Positions 52,457-61,669 of a stretch of DNA of 64,000 nucleotides are shown here, piece by piece. Source of the stretch: an uncultured bacterium (GTDB lineage Bacteria; Bacteroidota; Rhodothermia; Rhodothermales; Rubricoccaceae); the NCBI GenBank assembly GCA_947493945.1, contig CANLSR010000006.1:152106-216105 (forward strand), in the 5' to 3' direction. Position 1 is the stretch's first letter, and every line of letters starts with the position of its first letter. The position numbers were made by a program, and so were the translations under genes. The notes below the pieces were generated by a model that saw only the letters and a program-made list of their open reading frames with translations, searched no databases and had not been told where the DNA came from.

Positions 52457-52593
52457 AACGGCGTGCGGGGGACGGCGCAATCTAGCGCTGGCCGCCCCGC
52501 TGGCGACCGCCGCCAGCGGAGCACGGGCCACGGCCGAGAGGTGACCGCGGTGGCCGGCGGGCCCTCGGGTGCGCCGGTAGCACCGCGCCAGGG

Positions 52594-52986
52594 TCAACGA
52601 GCGGGCTCGGCGGGCGTCTCACCCACGAAGATGGCGACGTATTGGGTACGGTTGTACGAACCACGCTGGGAAAGCGCCGCCGAGATGCGCGCGTCGGCCA
52701 CCTCGCTGTTCTCGTCGATCAGGAGCAGGCCGTTGGCGCCAAGCCGTGCCGCTTGTCTGCGCATCTCCTCGGTCTGGCTCGACGACGCCGAGTACCCCGT
52801 CTGCTGAGGCGGCTGCAGGAACGAGACGACCTCGAACTCGCCCGGAACGTCTTTCTCCGAGTTGTAGACGGTGACCTGTGACGATTCGAGGGGAGGGTAC
52901 CCGGACGCTGTGTCCGTTGTCGTCCCCGACCCCGCGCACGCCGCCATCAGCAACACGAGAGGCGAGAGGAGAAGCAGGCGTGCCAT
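52594..52986 (-). CDS. Small lipoprotein of unknown function
   Basis: 130 residues from ATG 52986. Lipoprotein signal: LLLLSPLVLLMAAC with Cys at ~17. The mature chain begins Ser/Thr-rich, then a core EVVSFLQPPQQTG, a helix TEEMRRQAARLGANGLLLID and a C-terminal strand TQYVAIFVGETP. The 'ARLGANGLLL' segment resembles small lipoproteins of the RcsF/DUF4156 type, which have ArG-ANa-i motifs, but this is a weak likeness. Separated by 137 bp from the FtsB-like gene. Confidence 0.7.
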   Translation of the reverse strand: MARLLLLSPLVLLMAACAGSGTTTDTASGYPPLESSQVTVYNSEKDVPGEFEVVSFLQPPQQTGYSASSSQTEEMRRQAARLGANGLLLIDENSEVADARISAALSQRGSYNRTQYVAIFVGETPAEPAR

Positions 52987-53046
52987 CGGACAGGAGGGGA
53001 GAGGTCCACCAAACTAGTCCGGCAGCGCAGCAAACGCACAAGGGCC

Positions 53047-53075
53047 GCCCCGCTGGCGGCGAGCGCCAGCGGGGC
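53047..53075. repeat. Intergenic palindromic repeat, CGCTGGCG family
   Basis: GCCCCGCTGGCG-GCGAG-CGCCAGCGGGGC, a 12-bp perfect stem, between the lipoprotein start and the aldehyde dehydrogenase stop. Imperfect further copies occur at 52497-52518 and 61065-61078. Confidence 0.8.
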
Positions 53076-53103
53076 GGGAGGGGAGGCGTCCGCCGTTGGT
53101 CCG

Positions 53104-54600
53104 CTAGTCGTCGTAGTTGTCGATCTGGGCGCGCTGGAGCCCGCCCGAGAAGTCGATGTAGCAGGTCTTGGTCTCGGTGTAGAAGTCGTAGACCTCCCAG
53201 CCGCCCTCGCGGTGGCCGTTGCCCGTCGCCTTGACTCCGCCGAACGACATGTGCGCCTCGGCGCCGATCGTGGGCCCGTTGATGTAGGTGATGCCCGCGT
53301 CGACGTCGCGGAGCGCCCGGAAGGCGCGGCTGATGTCGGCGGTGTAGAGGGCCGACGACAGCCCGTACTGGACGTCGTTGGCGACCTCGATGGCCTCGTC
53401 GAAGCTCTTGATCTTGATCACCGACAGGACGGGCCCGAAGATCTCCTCGCGCGCGACGCGCATGTCGCGCGTGACGCCGGTCAGCAGCGTCGGCTGGAAA
53501 AAGAAGCCGTCGTCCAGGCCGTCGCCCGTCGCGCGCTCGCCGCCCATCGCGATCGTCGCGCCGTCCTCACGGGCCACGTCCATGTAGCCCGACACCTTGT
53601 CGAGCGCCTTCTGGTTGATGAGCGGGCCCACGTCCACGCCGGCGTCGTTGCCGTAGCCCAGCCGCAGCTCGGCCGCCTTGGCCTGGACGCGCTCCACCAG
53701 CTCGTCGTGGACGTCCTCGTGGACGATCAGGCGCGACGTCGCCGTGCAGCGCTGGCCCGTCGTGCCGTAGGCGCCCCAGATCAGGCCCTCCATGGCCAGG
53801 TCCAGGTCGGCGTCCTCCATCACGATCGCCGGGTTCTTGCCGCCCATCTCCAGGCTGATCCGCGCGTGACGCCGGGCCGCGTCGCCCGCGATCTTGGCGC
53901 CGGTCTCCGACGAGCCGGTAAACGACAGGGCCGCCACGTCCGGGTGGTCCACGATCGCCTGGCCGGCGGCGCCCGCGCCCTGGATCAGGTTGACGACGCC
54001 CGGCGGCACGCCGGCGTCCTCCATCACCTGGACCAAGAGCATGCCCGAGTGGGGCGCGTCCTCGGACGGCTTGAACACGACCGTGTTGCCGCTCAGGATG
54101 GCGGGGAACATCTTCCAGGTCGGGACGGCCACGGGGAAGTTCCAGGCCGTGATCAGCCCGCACACGCCGATGGGCCGGCGGACGGTCATGTTGAACTTGT
54201 TCGTCATCTCCGACGGGACCGTGTGGCCGAACAGCTGGCGGCCCATCGTCATGGCGTAGTAGGCCGTGTCGATGGCCTCCTGGACGTCGCCCTTGGTCTC
54301 AAAGTGGGGCTTGCCCATCTCGCGCGTCATCGCGTGCGCGATCTCGGACTTCCGCTCGGTCATGATGTCGCCGACGCGCTTGAGGATCTCGCCGCGCTTG
54401 GGCGCCGGCGTCAGCCGCCAGGCGTCGAACGCCTTTTCCGCCGCCTCCACGGCGCGCGCCACGTCCTCCGCCCCGGACTGCGGGAAGTGGCCGACCAAGT
54501 CCGACTGCTTGGCCGGGTTTCGGCTCTCGAAGGTCTGGCCCGAGGCGGCGTCGACCCACTGGCCGCCGATGTAGTTCTGGAAGGTGGGAGTGTCGGGCAT
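53104..54600 (-). CDS. Aldehyde dehydrogenase family protein
   Basis: 498 residues from ATG 54600 (FQNYIGGQWVDAASGQTFES is the usual N-terminus). NAD-binding: TAWNFPVAVPTWKMFPAI and FTGSSETGAKIAG. Catalytic Glu in LEMGGKNP (~252) and Cys in GQRCTA (~286). C-terminal MSFGGVKATGNGHREGGWEV resembles the ALDH7/alpha-ketoglutarate-semialdehyde group, so the substrate may be an amino- or carboxylic-semialdehyde. A divergent aminotransferase gene begins 162 bp away, which suits an amino-acid breakdown route: transamination followed by semialdehyde oxidation. Full length. Confidence 0.93.
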   Translation of the reverse strand: MPDTPTFQNYIGGQWVDAASGQTFESRNPAKQSDLVGHFPQSGAEDVARAVEAAEKAFDAWRLTPAPKRGEILKRVGDIMTERKSEIAHAMTREMGKPHFETKGDVQEAIDTAYYAMTMGRQLFGHTVPSEMTNKFNMTVRRPIGVCGLITAWNFPVAVPTWKMFPAILSGNTVVFKPSEDAPHSGMLLVQVMEDAGVPPGVVNLIQGAGAAGQAIVDHPDVAALSFTGSSETGAKIAGDAARRHARISLEMGGKNPAIVMEDADLDLAMEGLIWGAYGTTGQRCTATSRLIVHEDVHDELVERVQAKAAELRLGYGNDAGVDVGPLINQKALDKVSGYMDVAREDGATIAMGGERATGDGLDDGFFFQPTLLTGVTRDMRVAREEIFGPVLSVIKIKSFDEAIEVANDVQYGLSSALYTADISRAFRALRDVDAGITYINGPTIGAEAHMSFGGVKATGNGHREGGWEVYDFYTETKTCYIDFSGGLQRAQIDNYDD

Positions 54601-54762
54601 GGGGCGGGAGTCGATGAGGAAAGGCCCTAAGCTACTGGCGCGCGCGCTCGGCCCGGCCCGCTGGCGATTCTCCCCGGCGGGTTCGCGGGGTGGAGGACGC
54701 GCCGCCAGTCGGGCGGGGCGCTCGCAGACCGGGCTACCTTCCCGCCCCCATCTGCCCTCCCG

Positions 54763-55980
54763 ATGAACACGACCGACACCGCCAGCGAGGCCGAGCGCCT
54801 GGCCGGCCGCCTCAGCGACCGCATCCTGTCCGTTCCGCCGTCCGGCATCCGGCGCTTTTTCGAGATCGCCGCCACCATGGACGACGTGATCTCGCTCGGC
54901 ATCGGCGAGCCCGACTTCGTCTCGCCCCAGCCCATCATCGACGCCGCCAAGGCGGGCCTGGACGCCGGGCGGACGGGCTACACGGCCAACCTGGGCCTGG
55001 CCGACCTCCGCGTGGCCATCGCGGGCGAGCTCGACCGGCTCTACGGGCTGGAGTACGCGCCCGACAACGAGGTGATCGTCACCGTCGGCGCGTCGGAGGC
55101 CATGACCATCGCGCTGCTGACGCTGGTGGGACCGGGCGACGAGGTGCTGATCCCCGAGCCGTGCTTCGTGTGCTATGGTCCCATCGCCGAGTTCTGCGGC
55201 GCCAAAGTCGTCTGGGTGCCCACGCGCGCCGAAAACGACTTCCAGGTCACCGCCGACGACATCCGCGAGCGGATCACGGACAAGACCAAGCTGCTCTTCC
55301 TGGGCTACCCCAACAACCCGACCGGCGCCGTGCTCCGCCGCGACACGTTGGAGGAGATCGCCCAGGTGGTGGTCGAGCACGACCTGTTCGTGCTCTCGGA
55401 CGAGATCTACGACCGCCTGGTCTACGGCGAGGCCTACGAGCGCGGCCACGTGTCCGTCCCGACGCTGCCAGGCCTCTACGAGCGGACGGTCCTGGTCGGC
55501 GGCTTTTCCAAGGGCTACGCCATGACGGGCTGGCGGATCGGCTACGCGTGCGCGCCCAAGCCCATCATGGACCAGATGTACAAGGCCCACCAGTACATCG
55601 TGATGTCCGCCCCGACGATGGCCCAGATCGGCGCGCTGGCCGGCATCCGCGACGCCCAGGACGATGTCGAGGCCATGCGCCAGGCCTACGACGAACGACG
55701 CCGCGTGATCGTGGACGGCCTCAACGCGGCCGGCCTGCCGACCTTCGAGCCCGAGGGCGCCTTCTACGCCTTCCCCGACATCACCTCGACCGGGCTCTCG
55801 TCGGAGGACTTTGCCCAGCGGCTGCTCCAGGAGGAGCACGTGGCGTGCGTGCCAGGCAGCGCCTTCGGCCCGAGCGGCGAGGGCTACCTGCGCTGCTCCT
55901 ACGCCACGGCGCTGGAGCAGATCGAGGAGGCCGTCAAGCGCATCACCCGCTTCGCCGACCGCGTGCGGAACGGGGACTGA
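54763..55980 (+). CDS. Class I/II PLP-dependent aminotransferase (PatA/AspC-like)
   Basis: 405 residues from ATG 54763. Fold type I motifs: SLGIGEPDFVSPQPIIDAA, the Gly-Ala-Ser-Glu-Ala PLP loop (VTVGASEAM), LLFLGYPNNPTGAVL, SDEIYDRLVY, and the Schiff-base Lys in GGFSKGYAMTGWRIGY (~250). C-terminal CVPGSAFGPSGEGYLRCSYA binds the substrate carboxylate. Closest to PatA/aspartate-type enzymes using 2-oxoglutarate or pyruvate. Divergent from the aldehyde dehydrogenase, with which it could form a catabolic pair. Confidence 0.93.
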   Translation: MNTTDTASEAERLAGRLSDRILSVPPSGIRRFFEIAATMDDVISLGIGEPDFVSPQPIIDAAKAGLDAGRTGYTANLGLADLRVAIAGELDRLYGLEYAPDNEVIVTVGASEAMTIALLTLVGPGDEVLIPEPCFVCYGPIAEFCGAKVVWVPTRAENDFQVTADDIRERITDKTKLLFLGYPNNPTGAVLRRDTLEEIAQVVVEHDLFVLSDEIYDRLVYGEAYERGHVSVPTLPGLYERTVLVGGFSKGYAMTGWRIGYACAPKPIMDQMYKAHQYIVMSAPTMAQIGALAGIRDAQDDVEAMRQAYDERRRVIVDGLNAAGLPTFEPEGAFYAFPDITSTGLSSEDFAQRLLQEEHVACVPGSAFGPSGEGYLRCSYATALEQIEEAVKRITRFADRVRNGD

Positions 55981-55992
55981 CCTCCCTGTGAA

Positions 55993-56691
55993 TTGAGAGG
56001 TTGCCGCGCGCCAACGGTAGGCGCGCGGCTGGAATGGCGTATCGTCAGCGGCTTCCGGCGCACCCGCTCACTCGCGCGCCACCCCATAGTTCGTCCGCTC
56101 CTCTTGGCCGCGCTGGCGGCCCTCCTCGGCGTGCCCGCCCAGGCGCAGTCGGACCTTTCTGGCTCGGCGTTCGCGCTGGGCGCCAGCGGCTCGTATGCGG
56201 GCGCCGTCTCCAACTCCAGCGGCCACAGCCTCGATGGGCTACGCGCGCCCGGAGCCTAGCTCGACGTCACGTACGGCCGACTCAGCCTCGGTGCGGGGCT
56301 GGCGTTCTACGAGAACGAGACCAACGTCGACCTCGCAGCGGGGCTCCACCTGGCTCGCAACCCGGGCGCCTTGCTGACCACGACGGTCGGTGCGTCGCTT
56401 CAACTCCTCGAAAACGGTCCGACCTATCTGACGCCCTCGATCTCGCACGCCCAACGCGCGTTGGGGACCGGGGGATTCGCCGTCGTCCCCGGCGCCGCCG
56501 TCGGGCTGGCGGTGCCGCTCGACGGAGGGACAGGCGTGCTCGGCGTCGTCACGGGCAACGTCGGGCTGGTGTTTGGCCGAGGACCCACGCGCGCTGTCCC
56601 GATGCCCTCCGCGGCCTGGACGCGTGGCGGTGACGATGTCGTGACCGTGGGCGTGTCCGCCGGGATCACCCGCGGGCTCGGTCGCCGCTAG
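55993..56691 (+). pseudogene. Outer-membrane beta-barrel-like protein interrupted by a TAG
   Basis: One reading frame runs from about 55993 to 56691 but is cut by an in-frame TAG at 56257-56259. Before it: a signal-peptide-like LLLAALAALLGVPAQAQSDL and SGSYAGAVSNSSGHSLDGLR. After it the same frame continues LDVTYGRLSLGAGLAFYENE, then LAAGLHLARNPGALLTTTVG, with the alternating pattern of a small outer-membrane barrel. It ends VGVSAGITRGLGRR. The nonsense codon removes ~60% of the protein. There is no ATG at the expected signal-peptide start (TTG 55993 is the only option). Family not identified. Confidence 0.65.
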
Positions 56692-56842
56692 ATCGAGCGC
56701 ACCGGCGTCCCCACCCCTCATCGACGACGGCCGCTAGCGGCTGGCGGTGAGGGGTGGGCGGCGGCGCTCGTGGAGGCGCCCCGTGGCCTTGCCAGACGGC
56801 CGGGTGCGTGCGTAGGTATGGAGAGGTTCTGCTCCGCCGACC

Positions 56843-57964
56843 ATGCCTCTGCGCGCCCTCGCCGTCCTCGCAGGTATCCTCATCGCTGGCACGGCAGTGG
56901 GGCAGACGACCGTCACCGGGCGGGTGACCGACGCCGAGACCGGAGACCCGCTCCCCAGCGTCCACGTGTACCTCAGCGGCACCGCTACCGGGACTACGAC
57001 CGACCTCGACGGCCGCTACACGCTCGCCGGCGTGCCCGACGGCCCGCACGAGCTCGTGGCCTCGTTTCTCGGCTACGAACCCGGTGTCGCCAGCGTCCAG
57101 GGCGGCGCGCAGAGCGTCGGTTTTCGTCTCCAGCCCCGCTCGACTCACCTGAGCGGCGTCACCGTCGAGGCCGACCGCTCGCGGTGGTCCCACTACCTCG
57201 ACGCCTTCCAGCGCGCGCTCGTGGGGACGACGCGGGACGCTCGGGGGGTGCGCCTGCTCAACCCCGAGGTCATCGCCTTCGACGAGGAGGAGGATGGGCT
57301 GCTCCGGGCCGTCGGGGAGGGGCCGCTGAGGATGGAGAACCGCTCGCTGGGCTACCTCGTCGAGTACGATCTGATGCAGTTCGAGCTCTTGGGCGATGCG
57401 GTCGCCTTCTGGGGCCACGCCCGCTTCGAGCCGCTCGCGCCCGACGACGACCGCCAGCGCCGACGGTGGGCGCGCGCGCGGCAGCGGGCCTATGAGGGCT
57501 CGTTCGCCCACTTTGTCCACACGCTCGCCGACGGCGCGCTGGGGCGGAGCAAGTTCCGCATCTACCGCGCCAACACTCGCCACCGGATGAAGCCGGCGCA
57601 GGCACGCGGCGAGCACCGGCTGCTCGGCATCGAGAGCGCCTCCAGCGTGCTCCGCCGGGTCGACGGTGAGAACGCGGGTCTGATCACGGCCGACCCGGCG
57701 CTCTACCTCCGGGTCGACTACACGGGCGAGCGCGAGGAGCGCGGCTACGGCCGTGATGACGCCGCCGTCGACGCCCGGTTCGCGCGCGAGCCCGACCGCC
57801 AAGTCTCCTGGGTCGAGACGCCCGAGGGCGGCGTCCGCGTGGACCTGCGCGCGGGCCAGCTCGACGGCGGTGCCGGCGTCCGCCCGCTCCTCATCAGCGG
57901 CTACTGGGCCTGGGACGAGCGCGCCGCCCACTGGCTGCCTGCCGACTACCGCCCCGACGGCTGA
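56843..57964 (+). CDS. Secreted protein with CarboxypepD_reg-like domain
   Basis: 373 residues from ATG 56843. Signal peptide (LAGILIAGTAVGQ). Residues ~22-100 form the carboxypeptidase-regulatory-like beta-sandwich (TGRVTDAETGDPLPSVHVYL then GTTTDLDGRYTLAGVPDGPH) as at the N-terminus of many SusC/TonB proteins. The remaining ~270 residues are not a plug or barrel: they include YLVEYDLMQFELLGDAVAFW and GLITADPALYLRVDYTGERE, a pattern seen in Bacteroidota proteins with carboxypeptidase-like regulatory domains. Probably periplasmic or surface located. Function unknown. Confidence 0.78.
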   Translation: MPLRALAVLAGILIAGTAVGQTTVTGRVTDAETGDPLPSVHVYLSGTATGTTTDLDGRYTLAGVPDGPHELVASFLGYEPGVASVQGGAQSVGFRLQPRSTHLSGVTVEADRSRWSHYLDAFQRALVGTTRDARGVRLLNPEVIAFDEEEDGLLRAVGEGPLRMENRSLGYLVEYDLMQFELLGDAVAFWGHARFEPLAPDDDRQRRRWARARQRAYEGSFAHFVHTLADGALGRSKFRIYRANTRHRMKPAQARGEHRLLGIESASSVLRRVDGENAGLITADPALYLRVDYTGEREERGYGRDDAAVDARFAREPDRQVSWVETPEGGVRVDLRAGQLDGGAGVRPLLISGYWAWDERAAHWLPADYRPDG

Positions 57965-58045
57965 CCGGCCGGGTTGCCCCGCGTTACCCCACCGCGCGGG
58001 GCAGCGGCATAGACTCTGCCCCTTGCCCACACTCCCCCTCGACCT

Positions 58046-58948
58046 ATGCGTTCCCTTGCCGTTCTGCTTGTCGGCCTCGTCCTCGTGTCCGCAGATGCCC
58101 ACGCGCAGCGCGTCGCCGGCCGGGTCGTCGACGCGAGCGGCGCCCCCGTCCCCGGCGCGACGGTCCAACTGGTGGCCGGGGAGGAGGCCGTCCGCTCGAC
58201 CTCGGCGGACGCCCACGGGCAGTACCTGCTCCGCACGCCGGGACCCGGCTCCTACCGACTGGTCGCGATGGCCGTCGGGTTCATGAGGGTCGACGGCGGA
58301 CCGTACGAGTTGCGCGGCGACGGCGCCCAGGTCATCGACATCGAGATGAAGACCAGCGTGAGCGAGCTGCCCGACGTGGCCGTCGCGGCGGCGTCCGAGG
58401 CCCGGGATCCGCTCGCGCGGACCGGGTTCTACGACCGTCGCGACCGGGCCGTGGGTCGGTTTATCGACCGTGCCGAGATCGAGGAGCGCCAGCCTGGCGT
58501 CCTGACCGATCTCTTTACAGTGATCCCAGGCTTCGCGGCGATACAGGAAGAGGGCGACGTGCGGGCCGCGCTCGGGAGCGGACAGCAGGGCCTCACAACT
58601 CGGTCCGGCGGCGTGGGGTGCCGGCCGACGCTCGTGGTCGACGACATCGTCGTCCGGTCCTATGGTGGAGACCGGGCGCGGCCACTCTCCAACAACTTCC
58701 AGCGCGGCGACCTCGGCGATCACCGTCCCCGCCCCCCTGGGGCTCCAGGGCCGTACGATGCCGAGACCACTCCGGCGATGGAAGAAACCCGCCTCACCTA
58801 CAACCTCGACTCGACCGTACGTGTCGACGATGTTGAGGCCATCGAGGCCTACGTCCGCAGCAACGTGCCGGCGCAGTACGGCGGGACGATGAGCCCGTGC
58901 GGCGCCATTGTGATCTGGACGCGGGCCTACGGCGCGCGCGACCTCTAA
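58046..58948 (+). CDS. CarboxypepD_reg plus plug-like protein without barrel (copy 1)
   Basis: 300 residues from ATG 58046. Signal peptide LVGLVLVSADAHAQ. CarboxypepD_reg-like domain at ~22-100 (AGRVVDASGAPVPGATVQLV). A plug-like domain follows, with FIDRAEIEERQPGVLTDLFT then PGFA, GCRPTLVVDDIVVRS, DDVEAIEAYVRSNVPAQYGG and SPCGAIVIWTR. There is no beta-barrel; the chain ends right after the plug, as in stand-alone plug proteins of Rhodothermota and Gemmatimonadota. Two Cys (in GCRPT and SPCGA) are shared with the tandem paralogue. Binding partner unknown. Confidence 0.78.
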   Translation: MRSLAVLLVGLVLVSADAHAQRVAGRVVDASGAPVPGATVQLVAGEEAVRSTSADAHGQYLLRTPGPGSYRLVAMAVGFMRVDGGPYELRGDGAQVIDIEMKTSVSELPDVAVAAASEARDPLARTGFYDRRDRAVGRFIDRAEIEERQPGVLTDLFTVIPGFAAIQEEGDVRAALGSGQQGLTTRSGGVGCRPTLVVDDIVVRSYGGDRARPLSNNFQRGDLGDHRPRPPGAPGPYDAETTPAMEETRLTYNLDSTVRVDDVEAIEAYVRSNVPAQYGGTMSPCGAIVIWTRAYGARDL

Positions 58949-58961
58949 ACCACGGCCCGCC

Positions 58962-59789
58962 ACGCTTCGCGGGCTCGCCCTCTGCGCCCTGCTCCTCCCG
59001 GCCGCTGGCGCCTCGGCCCAGCGCGTGGCCGGGCGCGTCGCCACCGACGCCGACGCGCCAGTCCCCCGCGCGACGGTCCGGCTCGTGGCGGGCGCCGATA
59101 CAGTGGCCGCCACGGCGGCCGACGACGACGGCCGTTTCCTCGTCCGCGCGCCCGGGGCGGGGCGGTACCGGCTCATTGTGACGGCCGTCGGATACGGGAC
59201 GGCCGAGGGCGACCCGTTTGCGCTAGCGGCGGATGCGGCGCAGGTGGTCGACGTCGAGCTCCGTCTGGCCGTGGGCGACCTGGGCGGCGTTGCCGTGGAG
59301 GCGGAGAGGGCCGTCGACAGGCTCGACCAGGCCAGGTTTTACGAGCGGCGGAGCCAGGGGTTGGGACGGTTCTTCGACCGGGCGATGATCGAGACCCGCC
59401 GGCCTCGCGTGCTGACGGACCTGTTCATGAATCTGCCCGGGTTCGTCCCCATCGTCCAAGAGGGCGACGTGCGCCTCAACTCCATCAACTCGATCACGCG
59501 CAACGTCAACTGCCGCCCAACGATCGTCGTCGACGGCACTGTCCTCCGCTCATTCGGAGACGCGGTGGAAGGTGGAGCCGCAGGTGGGTTGCCGACCGCC
59601 CCTCTGTTCAACCTCGACGCCGCGCTCCGCATCGACGATGTCGAGGCCATTGAGGCCTACGCCCACGGTGGCATCCCCGCCCAATACGGCGGCACGATGA
59701 GTCCGTGCGGGGCCATCCTGATCTGGACCCGCTCGCACGCCGCGTCCGCCGACGCGGGCGACTCCGTGACCGCTCCGCCCCGCCAGTAG
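58962..59789 (+). CDS. CarboxypepD_reg plus plug-like protein without barrel (copy 2), probable ACG start
   Basis: Paralogue of the previous gene, 275 residues if begun at ACG 58962, which gives a perfect signal peptide (LRGLALCALLLPAAGASAQ). No ATG, GTG or TTG exists between the upstream stop (58913) and GTG 59025, and beginning at 59025 would delete the signal peptide. ACG starts are very rare, so this may be a T-to-C mutation of a former ATG. The rest is intact: AGRVATDADAPVPRATVRLV, RPRVLTDLFMNLPGFVPIVQ, NCRPTIVVDGTVLRS, DDVEAIEAYAHGGIPAQYGG, SPCGAILIWTR. It lies 13 bp after copy 1. Confidence 0.7.
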   Translation, partial: TLRGLALCALLLPAAGASAQRVAGRVATDADAPVPRATVRLVAGADTVAATAADDDGRFLVRAPGAGRYRLIVTAVGYGTAEGDPFALAADAAQVVDVELRLAVGDLGGVAVEAERAVDRLDQARFYERRSQGLGRFFDRAMIETRRPRVLTDLFMNLPGFVPIVQEGDVRLNSINSITRNVNCRPTIVVDGTVLRSFGDAVEGGAAGGLPTAPLFNLDAALRIDDVEAIEAYAHGGIPAQYGGTMSPCGAILIWTRSHAASADAGDSVTAPPRQ

Positions 59790-59938
59790 AAGGCAAATCC
59801 AGAGGACGAGGCGGCCGCCCCCGCGTCCAGTCCTTCCGACTGCGACGATACCTCGATCCGCTACCCGACGCCGCCAGCCGCTGGCGCCATGTGCGGGCGC
59901 TGGCGGGCCTAGCTTGCGCGCCCCCACGATCCTGAACG

Positions 59939-61054
59939 ATGTCCAGCCTTTCCGACCGCGTCGACACCTTGGGCCGCTACCTCGACGTCGACGGCCGCCG
60001 CCAGCGGCTGGCGGCGCTCCAGGCCAGGCGGCTGGAGCCCGGCTTCTGGGACGATCCCGAGACGGCCGCCGGCGTCGAGCAGGACATCTCCGGCGAGAAG
60101 GACTGGGTGGACACGTTCGACGCCGTCCTGCGACGCCGGGACGACCTTGAGACGCTGCGCGAGATGCAGGCCGAGGTGGACGACGCCGACCTGGGCGCCG
60201 AGATCGAGCGCGAGGAGGCGGGCCTCACCAAGGCGCTCGACGCGCTGGAGCTGCGCGGGATGCTCTCCGGCCCCGACGACCACCGCACGGCCATCCTGAC
60301 CATCAACAGCGGCGCGGGCGGGACGGACGCCCAGGACTGGGCCGAGATGCTGCTCCGCATGTACACGCGCTACGCCGAGCGCCACGGCTACGCGCCGACG
60401 CTCCTGGAATATCAGGAGGCCGAGGAAGCCGGCATCAAGAGCGCCTCGCTGCGCGTCGAGGGCCGCTACGCCTTCGGCTACTTGCGCGCCGAGTCGGGCG
60501 TCCACCGGCTGGTGCGGATGAGCCCGTTCGGGTCCGGCGACAAGCGCCAGACGTCGTTCGCGTCCGTGTTCGTCTACCCCGAGATCGACGACGCCATCGA
60601 GGTCGACGTTAACCCGGCCGACCTGGAACTCCAGACGTTCCGCTCGGGCGGAAAGGGCGGCCAGAACGTCAACAAGGTCGAGACGGGTGCGCGCTACATC
60701 TGGACCGGCACGCTGTCGAACGGCCAGGAAGAGCGCGTCGTGGCGGAGTCGACGGAGCAGCGGAGCCAGATGCAGAACCGCGACCGCTCGATGCAGATGC
60801 TTAAGTCCAAGATCTACGCGCTGGAGCAGGCCATCCGCGAGGCGGCCAAGGACGCCGAGGAGGCGGGCAAGAAAAAGATCGAGTGGGGCAGCCAGATCCG
60901 GAGCTACGTGTTCCAGCCCTACACGATGGTCAACGACCACCGGACGGAGGTCAAGGACCCCAACGTCCAGGGCGTGATGGACGGCGACCTGGACGAGTTT
61001 ATCAAGGCGTACCTGCTCCAGGAGACGGGCGGGAGCGTGGGGGAGGGCTCGTAG
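59939..61054 (+). CDS. prfB: Peptide chain release factor 2
   Basis: 371 residues from ATG 59939. RF2 features: codon-recognition SPF in RMSPFGSGDKRQTSF and the catalytic GGQ in SGGKGGQNVN (~240). C-terminal IRSYVFQPYTMVNDHRTEV is typical. It releases chains at UGA and UAA. Most bacterial prfB genes have a +1 frameshift at codon ~25 for autoregulation; this one is read in a single frame through that region (RLAALQARRLEPGFWDDPE), so it lacks that control. Confidence 0.96.
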   Translation: MSSLSDRVDTLGRYLDVDGRRQRLAALQARRLEPGFWDDPETAAGVEQDISGEKDWVDTFDAVLRRRDDLETLREMQAEVDDADLGAEIEREEAGLTKALDALELRGMLSGPDDHRTAILTINSGAGGTDAQDWAEMLLRMYTRYAERHGYAPTLLEYQEAEEAGIKSASLRVEGRYAFGYLRAESGVHRLVRMSPFGSGDKRQTSFASVFVYPEIDDAIEVDVNPADLELQTFRSGGKGGQNVNKVETGARYIWTGTLSNGQEERVVAESTEQRSQMQNRDRSMQMLKSKIYALEQAIREAAKDAEEAGKKKIEWGSQIRSYVFQPYTMVNDHRTEVKDPNVQGVMDGDLDEFIKAYLLQETGGSVGEGS

Positions 61055-61191
61055 CCTCGCGCTGGCGGCCGTCGCCAGCGGGACCGTCGCGAGCGGAGCG
61101 GGCGCCAGCGGCCCGCGCACTCTGAGGATGGGCTGAGGGTTGGGCGCGTGCCTTTCATCGCAGCGCCCGAGTCTGTACCCTGGGGCTCTAC

Positions 61192-61620
61192 ATGCCTCTC
61201 TATCTCATGCGCTGCCTCCTGCTTTCCCTGGTGTCCCTCGTCGCGCTCGCCGGCTGCTCCGCGTTCGACCAGTCGGAGGCTTCGAACCTGGCCGTCGACC
61301 CGGAGACCGTCGAGGCCTACACCGCGATGCGGGCCGAGATGGTCAAGTCGCTCGACGCGGCCATCGGCGACGCCCTCGCGCCGTCGGCCTCGGCCTGCCG
61401 CGTGATCCCGGTCGGCGTCAAGCCCTGCGGCGGGCCGCACGCGTACCGGGCGTACTCCGCCACCGGCGAGGGCGCCGCCGACGTCGACGCGCTGGCGGCC
61501 GAGATCGCCGAGCTGGACCGCACGGCCAATGAGCGGTTCGGGCTTGTCTCTACGTGCGAGGTGGTCGCCGAGCCGCCGGTCGTGTTCGAGGATGGGGCGT
61601 GCCAGCTCGGAGGCCGGTAG
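61192..61620 (+). CDS. Cys-rich small lipoprotein (copy 1)
   Basis: 142 residues from ATG 61192 (ATG 61207 is equally possible and leaves a tidier signal peptide). Lipobox LVALAGC. Mature part has conserved Cys in ACRVIPVG, KPCGGPHAY, STCEVVAEPPVV and GACQLGGR. Helical middle EIAELDRTANERFGLV. It is a tandem paralogue of the following gene with the same order of motifs. Four Cys could form two disulfides. Function unknown. Confidence 0.75.
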   Translation: MPLYLMRCLLLSLVSLVALAGCSAFDQSEASNLAVDPETVEAYTAMRAEMVKSLDAAIGDALAPSASACRVIPVGVKPCGGPHAYRAYSATGEGAADVDALAAEIAELDRTANERFGLVSTCEVVAEPPVVFEDGACQLGGR

Positions 61621-61669
61621 CCCTGGATGGGAATGTGTGCGTAACGTGAGAGAGTCCACCCACAGACCG

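Noticed and set aside
59908..60150. Alternative frame at the prfB 5' end as a frameshifted RF2 leader
   Set aside because: No CTTTGA site, and the in-frame ATG already gives the complete RF2 N-terminus.
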